Positions 9,800 to 18,158 of a DNA stretch of 64,000 nt are shown one piece after another (within the stretch, counting starts at the first letter, position 1; each line of letters starts with the position of its first letter). A model generated the notes under the pieces. That model saw nothing but the letters and a program-made list of their open reading frames with translations, was not told the origin of the DNA and ran no database searches. Source of the stretch: Symsagittifera roscoffensis (Eukaryota; Xenacoelomorpha; Acoela; Convolutidae); the NCBI RefSeq assembly GCF_963678635.1, contig NC_087067.1, forward strand, positions 12,994,844-13,058,843. The letters run 5' to 3'. A program made the position numbers and the translations under genes.

Positions 9800-10141
9800 T
9801 TTAAGAAACTAGGATAAAACGTTGGGTTGAATAAGACTGTATAACTTAAACTAAGACTAGTTTAAGACGAGGTTGTTTAAGATTCCTACAAGGTGGTTGT
9901 AGGCTTTTATCTAAGACTAAATAAAAAAAAAACTGTGGTATCTAACTAAGGTAAAAGATGTTAAAAAGGTTGAATTGGTTTCAGATGATTTGTTGCATAT
10001 CAAATTTGATAGTGAACAAACTCCAAATCTACCAAAAGCCGTTGTGCGTTTGGCAGGTGTTTTTTAAATTGGTATGGTAAAAGGTCACAACTAAGTATAA
10101 CTCAAAGGTTAAACGGTCAACATCAAATAACTCATTTTACA
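9799..10141 (-). repeat. 5' LTR of element 1
   Basis: 343 bp, the counterpart of 2317-2644. It begins TGTAAAATGAG on the minus strand and ends AAAA, the final CA having mutated to AA. It contains a ~12-bp insertion and a longer A-run relative to the other LTR. Confidence 0.92.
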
Positions 10142-10146
10142 GAACA
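10142..10146. repeat. target-site duplication GAACA, right copy
   Basis: GAACA immediately after the right LTR, identical to 2312-2316. Together they define the integration boundaries of element 1. Confidence 0.85.
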
Positions 10147-10490
10147 CTTAATAAGAATTTCTAAAATTCTTTGGACTTGTTTGAGAGGAATGCAAAAACC
10201 AAAGGAGTTGCAGACATTTTGCAGTTGCAGACATTTTAGCGCCAAAACTAGAGTGATTTTTTTGTTAGTTACAGTCAGTAATTTGCCGCTCTTTAGAAAA
10301 TGCGTTTTCCCGCTTTTTCCGGCACTGTTGTACTTCGGCACTGTTGAACGCTCCCCCCCCCCTACTGACGTGTATGAATACGCAGTTGTCTAAATACAGA
10401 CCGCACTCCGACGTATATCTACCTATATCCAAAATCTAAACTAAGAAAAATCGAGTTGCCAACGGTTATAGTAAGGGGAGGCTCGGAAAT

Positions 10491-11004
10491 GTTAACTATT
10501 TCCCCCTCTGGTACCTTGTAAAGAATCTCCCACCCCTATAAAAACACATTTCGGCAAGTTTAATTGTCAGACGGATAGAAAATATTAATATGAGTAGAAA
10601 TGTTCACGAAGCAGTTGTTGTTTCTGGCGCATAACGGTCCCTCCTCATATATTCTTGTAAATACCAATGCAGCATATTGCGATGGCAACCCCACATTTTT
10701 TTGATATGAGATTTTTTAACTTTCAAATAAGATTCCACGTTTAAGATTTCTCGCAATAAGGTCAAGTTGTTTCTTTTTTTGTAGACATAATTGATTGTCG
10801 TCAAAACAAGGCAGTATTTCCGTTTCAAAGTTCATTTATGCCAAACTGGATTGGTTTTGTATTTCTCAGAAATGTGTTCTGTCGCATTCCTATCGGTTGA
10901 CTTTTTTTAATACGCATTCCTATTGGTTGACGTTATTTCAAAAAATTTTATCCAAACCTTGTTAGCTATTTCCCCCCTATTGCAATAGGGGGGAAATAGT
11001 TAAC
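10491..11004. mobile_element. inverted-repeat element ending in a 44-bp near-perfect palindrome
   Basis: GTTAACTATTTCCCC at 10491-10505 is found inverted at about 10990-11004, bounding 514 bp. The right end is itself a loopless palindrome, 10961-11004, with two 22-nt arms and one mismatch. No coding capacity is credible inside; a direct repeat CGCATTCCTAT(C/T)GGTTGAC occurs around 10883-10932. Best read as a non-autonomous foldback-type element. Confidence 0.55.
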
Positions 11005-11635
11005 ATGATCCGGAGGCTCTTTCTTATTATACCCCCTCCGCCTAGTAACAATAAACTATAGCCCCATCAACGGCAGAGTAAGATTTACTGTTATGCGTGG
11101 AGTCTTTCAAATATGCGAACCATCTACGGCGAAGGGTATTTTTTTGTAAATTGAAAGTTTGGTTGACCTTTTGGCGCGCGATTCTCCTCAAAATTAAATT
11201 GAAACGGCTCGCGTTGGCGCCCTTTGCACAAAAGCAAACTCCCTTGTTGGCGCCTTTTGTTTAGGCAGCAATCTCAGGCAAATCAACACTTTTAGACGTA
11301 ACTCCCTTTTAAATTAAAAGATGTTACTAACTGCGTTTAGTTTATTTAAAAGTGAGATACGTCCAAGTGTTGATTACGTCCAAGTATTTGAAGTTATTTG
11401 AGAAATAGGATCCAGAAACGATTAGATGGCTTCAGACAATGATTAGACAAAATGTTAGAAAATGATTCAATCATAAACCTTTGGCTCTTTTCCGCCACTC
11501 TCCCCCATTTAAAGTCATGGTTGTCTGTGTAAAGTATGAAGAACAATTTTGCTCACAATAGATATTTTGCAAAACTTCGTTACATTGGGGTAACGTTACG
11601 AATACTATGTTTCTGTGTTTCGTTTTTCGTTTAAT
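11005..11635. other. intergenic, fragments of G/C-rich repeat
   Basis: No gene seen. Around 11170-11260 there are GGCGCGCGATTCTCCTCAA and GTTGGCGCC motifs resembling inner parts of the element at 11640-11883, so part of this stretch is probably an older, broken relative. Confidence 0.4.
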
Positions 11636-11639
11636 CAGG

Positions 11640-11883
11640 CGCGGATCTAGGAATTTCTCAGGGGGGGGGGGGGTGGCTCGACCTTTTTTTAAGCGTTTTT
11701 AGGCAGTTTTGGAAACTTTCGGCCACAAAATTGCGTTTTTTCGGCGCGCGCTCTCCCCTCAAGTTTAGTATAAATTGGCGCCAAAGGGTCAGCAGGGGGT
11801 CGAATCCCTGAGGGGGGGGGGGGGGTGGAGGGCTCGGCGTCCGCTTACCACACCCCCCCCCCCCCCCAAAAAAAAAATCCGCT
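11640..11883. mobile_element. G-rich non-autonomous element, copy A
   Basis: It starts CGCGGATCTAGGAATTTCTC followed by a run of 12 or more G, and ends with long C and A runs before AATCCGCTACTG, so GCGGAT/ATCCGC form short terminal inverted repeats. Inside are GGCGCGCGCTCTCCCCTCA, ATTGGCGCCA and GGGGTCGAATCCCTGA, all shared with the copy at 15402-21947. It is an uninterrupted relative of that split copy. Confidence 0.7.
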
Positions 11884-11985
11884 ACTGCTGCCTTTAATCA
11901 TATGATAACCGGTCACTGTGAGCGAAAGTTGAGCCAAGCAAATGATCGCAGGTGGGGTGGCGGAGGGTGAGGGAAAGAATAACTT

Positions 11986-12195
11986 TTACTTCTTGTCGTC
12001 TGGGCCGCCACTGTTGTCTATCAACCTCCACATGTAGCTGGACACCTCAGGTTGACTGAACTCAAACTTCACACCGAGTGAGGATTTGTTTTCAGTTGAT
12101 ACCAACTCTACTAGAGGCAGAGGCATAAAACCGTAGTCTTCGTACTGCAAAATCCAGACGATTACACCATCGCTATCATAGATGATCTCTTTGAA
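11986..12195 (-). CDS. secreted protein gene, putative last exon
   Basis: Read on the minus strand, a strong pyrimidine tract and CAG acceptor (12196-12198) precede a 210-nt open frame ending in TAA at 11986-11988. It encodes 69 residues starting FKEIIYDSDGVIVWILQYED and ending NSGGPDDKK. Codon use is richer in G/C than the flanking intron. It lacks an initiating Met, as expected for a terminal exon. It belongs with exons at 13856-13949, 14219-14434 and 14664-14717; the total would be about 190 residues. The protein family is not recognised. Confidence 0.6.
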   Translation of the reverse strand, partial: FKEIIYDSDGVIVWILQYEDYGFMPLPLVELVSTENKSSLGVKFEFSQPEVSSYMWRLIDNSGGPDDKK

Positions 12196-13855
12196 CTGAA
12201 AAAAAAAGATAAAAGGTTAAGAAAACTGAGGGCTCTTTTCTCTTTTCCCCCACCTCACATAAGCATCATTTTTTTGGCGTTAAAAGGGTTTTGAAAGGCT
12301 AAATAAGACCACTAAATATGTTTGTAAGAGCCTAATAAGGTCGCATATCAATTTTCAGAACAACCAGGCACTATTAACTATTAAAGAGTAAAATTATTTA
12401 CTAAAGATATGAAAAGCTGCTTTGCTTGTCAACAATCTATTGCGGGCTCAATGGGGTCCCAGTTTCCCCTAAAAAATCAATCCCTTCGCCACGAAAAGGT
12501 ATTTATCAGAGTCTATAAAATAAACTGAGCTTATGTGAAAGAGATCACAGCGCGCACATGCAAAAAACTGTTCCTTCAAAAACTTCTAGAAAAAATTAGA
12601 AGAAATTGTTTTTCAAAAATGAGGCCTCATGAGCGTATTAAGAGAACTCAAAAAGTGAAATAAATAAAAATAAAATGATAAACGGAGTTTTCAAAAAGAT
12701 CAGTTGAAGAAGTGTAGAAAAACTCAAAGAAAACGAAAAAAAATAAATTAATTAAAAACTTTTTTTCAACTTTAGAAATTTGAAGACAAAATATATCACC
12801 TTAACGCTTTGAACTGCCAAAACCATTTAAGATTAACACGTTTTAACTGGATCTTTGGAAAAAAATCAGAAGAAACTCAGAACACAGCCAGCAAAGAGTC
12901 GGAAAAGTGTCACGGAACGCAAGAAAACAAAAATAAACGCAAAAAAAAGACTGATTGTCTTTTGAAAAAACTTCAAATTTGGAAAAAAAACTGCAAATTT
13001 CACAAGCAACAACAAAAAGACACAAAAACCAAACACATAGCCAAAAATCAAGTAATTCATGAATCTAGGATTTGAACCAGTTAATTGAGTTTCATTCGCA
13101 TAATCAGCATTATGAAAAAACAATTATAACTCATTCTATTTGGATATTTTATAACAAACTCAGAAAAAAACAAGGGTTACATTGCAAAAAAAACGAAATG
13201 TACTCACTCAACTTGTTTCACGTAGCATGAGCAATGAGCAACCGAGAAAAGAAGTAGTCAATTGAAAAAAAAATTACATATTCAATAAAAAAATTCAAAT
13301 GGTTAAAACTGGCAATTTCAAAACCAAAACATAGCCTGCAGATGGTTAGAAAAAAGTCAATGACGGCAAGGAAAAAAACGGACTAATTTTTTTGAGAAAG
13401 AAAACGTTTGAATTTCCCGAAAATTTGAAACTTATGTCATTTGGGAAAATTTATACAGTTGGGCCACTGGGGAGTTATGTCATTTGGGAAGTCAAATTTT
13501 TCAGTTATCTTATTGTGTTAATGTTTTCTCTAGTATAAGTTTGAATAATGTTTAAACTCGAGTTGACTATTGTCCGAAGTCATCCTTGAAGACATGAATT
13601 TTTGAGAGAAAATCTGAATTTGCGCTAAAATTTTTCTGCAAGCGTAAATTAGAAAAATCTTATCATTACGAGGCCAAACTGTGCACTAGACAGGCGCACC
13701 TTTTGGTGTTAGTGGGTCTCTGGAATCCAAAAACAAGTCTTCAGTAATGTTTAAATTTTGTCAGAACGATCAAAGAAAATGAAAGAACAAAAGAAGAAGA
13801 AAGAGAGCGTCGTTGTTGCGGAATCCGCTTACAATTCGCAAAACGCACAGTTTGC
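12196..13855 (-). other. putative long intron of the secreted-protein gene
   Basis: About 1.66 kb between two putative exons. The plus strand is strongly A-rich from about 12500 to 13400, so open frames there are composition artefacts. If the upstream exon ends at 13856, the donor is CAG followed by GCAAAC, a GC-AG type intron. Confidence 0.4.
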
Positions 13856-13949
13856 CTGATAAATTTTTTGATTTTTATTGACCACTGCAAGCACTTCAAA
13901 CGCTTCGATGAGACCAAACTTCAACATCAGGTCTTGAATAGGACTGACT
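13856..13949 (-). CDS. secreted protein gene, putative third exon
   Basis: After a TTTTTTAG acceptor (minus strand) there is one leftover base and then 31 sense codons (VSPIQDLMLKFGLIEAFEVL and on to QKIYQ), up to a possible GC donor. The downstream exon begins in the matching phase. The upstream exon, however, ends in phase 0, so canonical splicing is off by one base: either the acceptor is unusual, a later AG (before 13918) is used, or there is a one-base sequence error. Confidence 0.4.
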
Positions 13950-14218
13950 CTAAAAAAATGATAAGACGACGAGAAGCAATTAGGAAAAAGTGACCACAGC
14001 AAATTAGGCGGCTCAATTATAATAGTTAGGCATGCAAGAACTTTCTATATGTCTTGAATTCTTCTAAAACAGCTTCTGAAATAACGTTGTTTCCCTACGT
14101 TTTTCAGCTTTGCTTAAAAATAAGGGACCCCCATTTTTCTTACTTGATTTTTCCAAGTCCTCCAGTATCATATTTGAACCATGCCATTAAAATAAATCAA
14201 CAACAACGGTGTCTGTAC

Positions 14219-14434
14219 CTGATAAAAGAATCCCATCGGCACTTCTTTGAAGACAACTGTCCTGTTCATTAAGGAGCCATTGATGAACTGACTTCCGAGG
14301 AAAGTGTATTGGGCTCTAAGTGGGTTCTCCATTTTGGACAAAATGACTGTAGTCTGGTTCTGAGTGAAAGTAGTGTAGTATATATCCACCAGATTTTTCA
14401 TTTTGTAGACTCTTTTGGTCCTTTGCTGATAAGC
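14219..14434 (-). CDS. secreted protein gene, putative second exon
   Basis: 216 nt (72 codons) between an ACAAG acceptor and a CAG/GTACAG donor, both phase 0. The product starts AYQQRTKRVYKMKNLVDIYY and includes three N-glycosylation sequons (NQT, NGS, NRT), consistent with passage through the secretory pathway. It joins in frame to the signal-peptide exon at 14664-14717. No domain family is recognised. Confidence 0.6.
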
Positions 14435-14663
14435 CTTGTAGTTCAAATAAAAAACTAGTTTTGGGGGTCTTATAGTGTTTGATTGTGTTCAGTTATATAC
14501 CCCTATGTTCTGCGGCGAAGCGCATACTTTTTCGCATCTTCTACTGAATCCTCTTTGCTAATATTTTGAAAATTTTTTGATTTGCAAACTAATTTTTGAT
14601 TTTTGCACAATAAATTACAACAATCTGCTGCGAGAAATTTTCGTACCAGAATTTACTACTTAC

Positions 14664-14717
14664 GCTGCAACAGCCAACATAAAGCAAAATGCAAACGTAT
14701 ATCGCGTTAAAAATCAT
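14664..14717 (-). CDS. secreted protein gene, first exon (signal peptide)
   Basis: Eighteen codons, MIFNAIYVCILLYVGCCS, then a consensus donor GTAAGT. The sequence is a classic hydrophobic signal peptide with small residues before the likely cleavage point. Phase 0 joins it to the exon at 14434. The start is the only ATG with this coding pattern just upstream of the donor. Together with the three downstream exons it predicts a small secreted glycoprotein of unknown function. Confidence 0.6.
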
Positions 14718-14797
14718 CACTGATTTGTAAACTTTTCAATTGCAAGGTAAGAAATGAATTCTGCAAAACTGCTTGTCTCTTGTTTGACCACTTTAGT

Positions 14798-14945
14798 ACA
14801 CATAAAAGTTTTTTCTATTCAGCTTGTTAAATTGAACAAATGTTATTTCACAACATACATTTTTTCATCCAGCCTTATCAGTTGAACTACGTTTTATTTC
14901 ACACTAAACTTTTTTCGTTCAGCTTGTAAATTTGAACAGTTTTTG
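14798..14945. repeat. short tandem repeat, ~50-bp period
   Basis: About 2.8 diverged copies of a unit containing TTTTTTC(T/A)(A/T)TCAGCTTGT(T/A)AA and TTGAAC, with that block recurring at about 14810, 14861 and 14911. It lies upstream of the secreted-protein gene; no function is evident. Confidence 0.6.
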
Positions 14946-15401
14946 GATCAAAACAACAACACCCAACTGCTGGGGGACAGGGGGGGGGGTTTACTTAGTC
15001 TTCTTTTTAAGTTGAACATGAAGTCAACGCAAATTGAAACAATCAAAGCTCGAAGCATTTTTATGCTCTCCAAAGAAAAGAAACTACACGAAAATTGATT
15101 TTAAACGCTTTCAAACAAAAACTCTGCGCTTCGCTAAAAAGCGATGGCAACAGTTTTTACCAGGATACGAGTAGTCTGGCTGTTCTGAACACAACATGTT
15201 ATAATGAAACGTACTTGATAGTCTAGTGATACGGCTTCACAAAAACGTGTTAATGCGTTTTTAGTCGACCATCACATAAAAATAATAATAAATTTCAAGT
15301 GTCGAGACCAAACGATTGAACTTTTGGCAGACCGAGAATTTTTTTAATATAGTCAAAAGGTACTCTATGAATGAAACTTTGTATATGCTACAGTCTACAT
15401 T
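14946..15401. other. intergenic, nothing recognised
   Basis: AT-rich apart from a short G-run at about 14980-14990. No exon, RNA gene or repeat end could be supported. Confidence 0.5.
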
Positions 15402-15616
15402 GGCGGATCTAGGATTTTCTACAGGGGGGGGGGGGGGGTCAGGGGGTCAGATCTTCAAAAAAAAAATTGAAAATTTTGTCGACATTTTTTTTTAGGTCGA
15501 TCAAAATTATTTTCAGAGCTCTCCAATTTTTGAAAAAACAGGCCAAAAAAGGCGTTTTTAGGAACTTTTTGAACAGTTTTGACCCAAAAATCTTGTTTTT
15601 TTTGACGAGCGCTTCC

Positions 15617-15620
15617 CTCT
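15617..15620. repeat. target-site duplication CTCT, left copy
   Basis: CTCT immediately before the 5' LTR, matching 21787-21790 after the 3' LTR. Confidence 0.75.
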
Positions 15621-15830
15621 TGTCATATATAGTATTCCTAGTATCTAACCATATATTACGTGTTGGCGCCATTGGTTTAGCTATGTGTTTGGTGCGGCTA
15701 TCAATTAATTAATACCTGCCAACCTTAAGTTTAGTCTGCGATGTTTTGAGTCATTGTTGTTAACCATTTAAGAATAAACGAGTCAGTCTTAATTCAGTGA
15801 ATTAAAGATATTGAATCTGCATTTTTCACA
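15621..15830 (+). repeat. 5' LTR of element 2
   Basis: 210 bp, TGTCATATAT to TTTTTCACA. It contains AATAAA at 15773-15778, a likely polyadenylation signal in the R region. It differs from the 3' LTR by A/G near position 14 and T/A near the end. Confidence 0.96.
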
Positions 15831-17821
15831 TGGCGCAGCAAGCAGGACAAAGCGCGGGATCAGGGAAAAATCCACTGGGGATTACGGCATTTTTGCCGAG
15901 TAAATGTACGGAAGCACCAATGTTGTGGGAGCATTGGATTACACGATTTACCTGGGGTGTAATAGCAAAACATTCATTCAATCCGACGGCATTTTATTTT
16001 GATGGGACGCTAACCGCGGCGCAAATTACAGATCTGCCAGAGGAGGTGAATGGGAAAAATCGAGTGGAAGCAGAGCAGACACTAATTTCTAACCTCTACT
16101 TGTGTTTGGGGGAACGTGGACAGGACGAATTACATAACCGGAAACCCCATTTGGACCTGGCGACTACCCGATATCCACGGGTTTTGGATGAATTTGAGAG
16201 TGTCTTCCGGAAGGAAAGAAACGAAACATTCGAGACGTATCAGCTACTATCTCGGAAACAACGTGACGGGGAAACGCTAGAAGAATTTCACTCCGTTTTG
16301 AGTGGACTGGCCGCTAGATGCTCATTGGGAGCATTAGAACGACGGGTGTTACGTGACGTATTCATAGTAAATATGTCCAACAAAGAAGCCCAAACGGAGC
16401 TATGCCGTTCAACTAAGACACCAGATGAGGTCTACCGGATTGCTTTGTCATATGAACGGGGAGACAAATACGCAAAGTCGTATAAAGTATCCGGTGGGGG
16501 ACTTACCGCGGCACCAGCGGGCTCACTACAAATTAAAGCGGAGCCTATAAGCGCAATCAGAGGAGGGTACCGCCGACCATTCCAAAGAGGCGGACGTGGA
16601 TTTGGCAGGGGCGGCACAAGGGGCCGCGGAGGAGCAGCAGATCGCAAGTGCTACAATTGCGACCAGAGTGGTTTTACCCCGGACCACATTCCAAAGCGCC
16701 CAGCAAGAAATGTAACCTGCAACTTTTGCAAGAAAACTGGACATTATGAGCGAACTTGTAGAGGACGTCGATCGGCGAATAGGGGTCGCGTAGGCATGAT
16801 AAATGAGGATGACACCAATGGCGGGATTGCAGAAGATTATCCGGAGGAGAGTGCATCCAATTACGGAAGTTCCGTCGGATGGGTGACTGATTCAAAGGCA
16901 CCGGCACATGGATGGGATTCGGATAGCTCGACGGAGTATGTAGTTATGTCAATTCGGCGGAAGGAGGAAACAGAATTAAAAGTCGCGGGGGCCAAACTAG
17001 CCTTAAGAATCAACGGCAAAGCAACCCAAGCCTGGATTGATAGTGGTTCGCCAATATCCATCTTCACTATTGGGGAACTAAAACGTACCCTGGGGACAGT
17101 CAACGTACAATTGAAACCGCTGAATCCACAGGACGACCAATTCCGCGACTACGGAAACAATCCGTTAAAATTTCTGGGGAAGATGCAAGTCACGCTTCAT
17201 TCCAATGGATGGACTTGTTCGTCGGATATCAACGTCATCGGAGGGTGCCGACCGTCTATTATTGGCAGGGATTTAATGCCCTCACTAGGACTGATGCTGG
17301 TACAAGCACCATCGACAGAAGGGGTGAAAAGCATACATTCCAAGTCAGGAACTGTGGCGACGGACAATGACTTGGATGAGTGGCAGACACATTTCTGTAA
17401 GCAATTTCAACATCTTTTTCGCAGGGTAGGGCGCATTCGAAATTATAAGGTGCAGGCAGAATTCTTCAAGAATCTAACTCCAATTCAACAAAAGGGTAGG
17501 CGAGTACCCATAACATTACAGGAAAAAGTCGATAAGGAGATTGAAAAACTGTTGGAACAAGGTCATATCCAAAAGTTGGAAGAATGTTCAGATAAATATT
17601 TTGTTTCACCTATTGTCATCACAGTGAAAAAGGACGGCTCTGTAAAACTTGCACTGGAATCTAGAGAACTGAACAAGCAAGTGCATAAGAATAAATACCA
17701 AATGCCCAATATTGAAGAACTAATGGACATTATAGGGCAAACTATCAGAGAACGCAAACAGGGGGATGTTTTTTTTTTACAACGATGGACCTCACGTACG
17801 CATACGGTCAACTTCCTTTAA
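15830..17821 (+). CDS. gag-protease-RT (N-terminal part of gag-pol), element 2
   Basis: 663 codons in one frame. Gag comes first, with the WEHWITRFTW core and LRDVFIVNMSNKEAQTELC. An RG-rich linker (RGGRGFGRGGTRGRGG) leads to the nucleocapsid: a degenerate knuckle from Cys274 (CYNCDQSGFTPDH, no final Cys) and a complete CCHC box from Cys297 (CNFCKKTGHYERTC). Protease has Asp404 in WIDSGSPIS (DSG type) and the C-terminal GRDLMPSLGLML. RT starts near residue 550 (RRVPITLQEKVDKEIEKLL, YFVSPIVITVKKDGSVKLAL). The natural frame should continue into SxDL/MDLTYAY, but a ten-T run at 17769-17778 puts this frame out of phase and adds about 15 spurious residues. Gag and pol share one frame, so no programmed shift is needed between them. 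Confidence 0.93.
   Translation: MAQQAGQSAGSGKNPLGITAFLPSKCTEAPMLWEHWITRFTWGVIAKHSFNPTAFYFDGTLTAAQITDLPEEVNGKNRVEAEQTLISNLYLCLGERGQDELHNRKPHLDLATTRYPRVLDEFESVFRKERNETFETYQLLSRKQRDGETLEEFHSVLSGLAARCSLGALERRVLRDVFIVNMSNKEAQTELCRSTKTPDEVYRIALSYERGDKYAKSYKVSGGGLTAAPAGSLQIKAEPISAIRGGYRRPFQRGGRGFGRGGTRGRGGAADRKCYNCDQSGFTPDHIPKRPARNVTCNFCKKTGHYERTCRGRRSANRGRVGMINEDDTNGGIAEDYPEESASNYGSSVGWVTDSKAPAHGWDSDSSTEYVVMSIRRKEETELKVAGAKLALRINGKATQAWIDSGSPISIFTIGELKRTLGTVNVQLKPLNPQDDQFRDYGNNPLKFLGKMQVTLHSNGWTCSSDINVIGGCRPSIIGRDLMPSLGLMLVQAPSTEGVKSIHSKSGTVATDNDLDEWQTHFCKQFQHLFRRVGRIRNYKVQAEFFKNLTPIQQKGRRVPITLQEKVDKEIEKLLEQGHIQKLEECSDKYFVSPIVITVKKDGSVKLALESRELNKQVHKNKYQMPNIEELMDIIGQTIRERKQGDVFFLQRWTSRTHTVNFL
15831..15848 (+). 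promoter_or_regulatory. primer-binding site, element 2
   Basis: TGGCGCAGCAAGCAGGAC directly follows the LTR. TGG pairs with a tRNA CCA end and CGCAG fits the 3' end of a UCN-type tRNA-Ser. The same TGGCGCAG occurs in element 1. The site overlaps the first gag codons, and the A of ATG is the last LTR base. Confidence 0.75.
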
Positions 17822-18126
17822 ATGAAAATACTAGTAAACATTGCAATTTTTCGTTGGTGGGAGGCCGCTCTACCGGTACATATCGATTCAAAACAGGATT
17901 CTACGGATTGACAACCATGCCGGCGGAATTCCAACGGGTCATGGATGCCATTCTGGCTGAATTTCCGTGCGCGCATGCTTTCATTGATGATATATTAGTA
18001 ATTTCAAAAGGTACCAAGATCGAACATATCGCCTTAGCGGAGAAGATTTTAACGAAATTAGATAAAGAAAATATGGCTTTGAAACTAGAAAATGTCAATT
18101 TGCGAAAAATACTTGCGAGTGGTTAG
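17785..18126 (+). CDS. RT palm segment of gag-pol, element 2 (second frame)
   Basis: Continues RT from the first catalytic Asp (MDLTYAYGQLPL) through YRFKTGFYGLTTMPAEFQRV to the active-site box FIDD (Asp codons 17986-17991), a variant of the usual YxDD. The final ~10 residues after about 18103 are out of frame: a one-base loss in a T-run moves the correct reading into the third frame. Not a separate gene; no independent start is implied. Confidence 0.85.
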   Translation: MDLTYAYGQLPLNENTSKHCNFSLVGGRSTGTYRFKTGFYGLTTMPAEFQRVMDAILAEFPCAHAFIDDILVISKGTKIEHIALAEKILTKLDKENMALKLENVNLRKILASG

Positions 18127-18158
18127 GCCACCGGATTACGAAATCAGGGATTACACCA

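Larger units (their letters stand above)
2317..10141 (-). mobile_element. degenerate Ty3/gypsy LTR retrotransposon (element 1)
   Basis: A complete but decayed 7.8-kb element in minus orientation: 5' LTR 9799-10141, primer site next to the gag start, gag, protease, reverse transcriptase, RNase H, integrase, a long C-terminal tail, then the 3' LTR 2317-2644, flanked by GAACA. The domain order PR-RT-RH-IN is that of Metaviridae. The coding region is broken into at least nine frames, the protease motif is altered, and a 440-bp stretch of integrase is tandemly duplicated. The LTRs differ by about ten substitutions plus indels, so the copy is clearly older than the element at 15621-21786. No envelope-like gene is seen. 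Confidence 0.95.
1663..10412. mobile_element. large inverted-repeat DNA element, split by the LTR retrotransposon
   Basis: The left terminus (1663-1710, containing TTAGACAACCGCGTATTTAT and CGTCAGTA) matches the reverse complement of about 10361-10412 (TTTAGACAACTGCGTATTCAT and CGTCAGTA). Sub-terminal copies of CAACAGTGCCGA are direct on the left (1850-1960) and inverted on the right (10320-10350), supporting one original element. Without the 7.8-kb LTR element and one target copy it is about 0.9 kb and non-coding. The left part also holds an inner inverted repeat, 1699-1743 against 1797-1842. Confidence 0.6.

Noticed and set aside
11655-11880. G-quadruplex regulatory element from long G and C runs
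   Set aside because: The runs belong to a dispersed repeat family with variable run length; no sign of a regulated gene beside it.
12809-13075. 88-codon plus-strand frame, Lys/Gln-rich
   Set aside because: It lies in a strongly A-rich strand within a putative intron; composition alone explains it.
13060-13125. Possible tRNA relic on the minus strand (perfect B box GGTTCAAATCC)
   Set aside because: No matching A box, acceptor stem or anticodon arm could be found upstream; a lone 11-mer is not enough.
17760-17830. Programmed frameshift in RT of element 2
   Set aside because: The break falls inside the polymerase active site rather than between gag and pol, and sits on a ten-T run; a length error or mutation is more likely.
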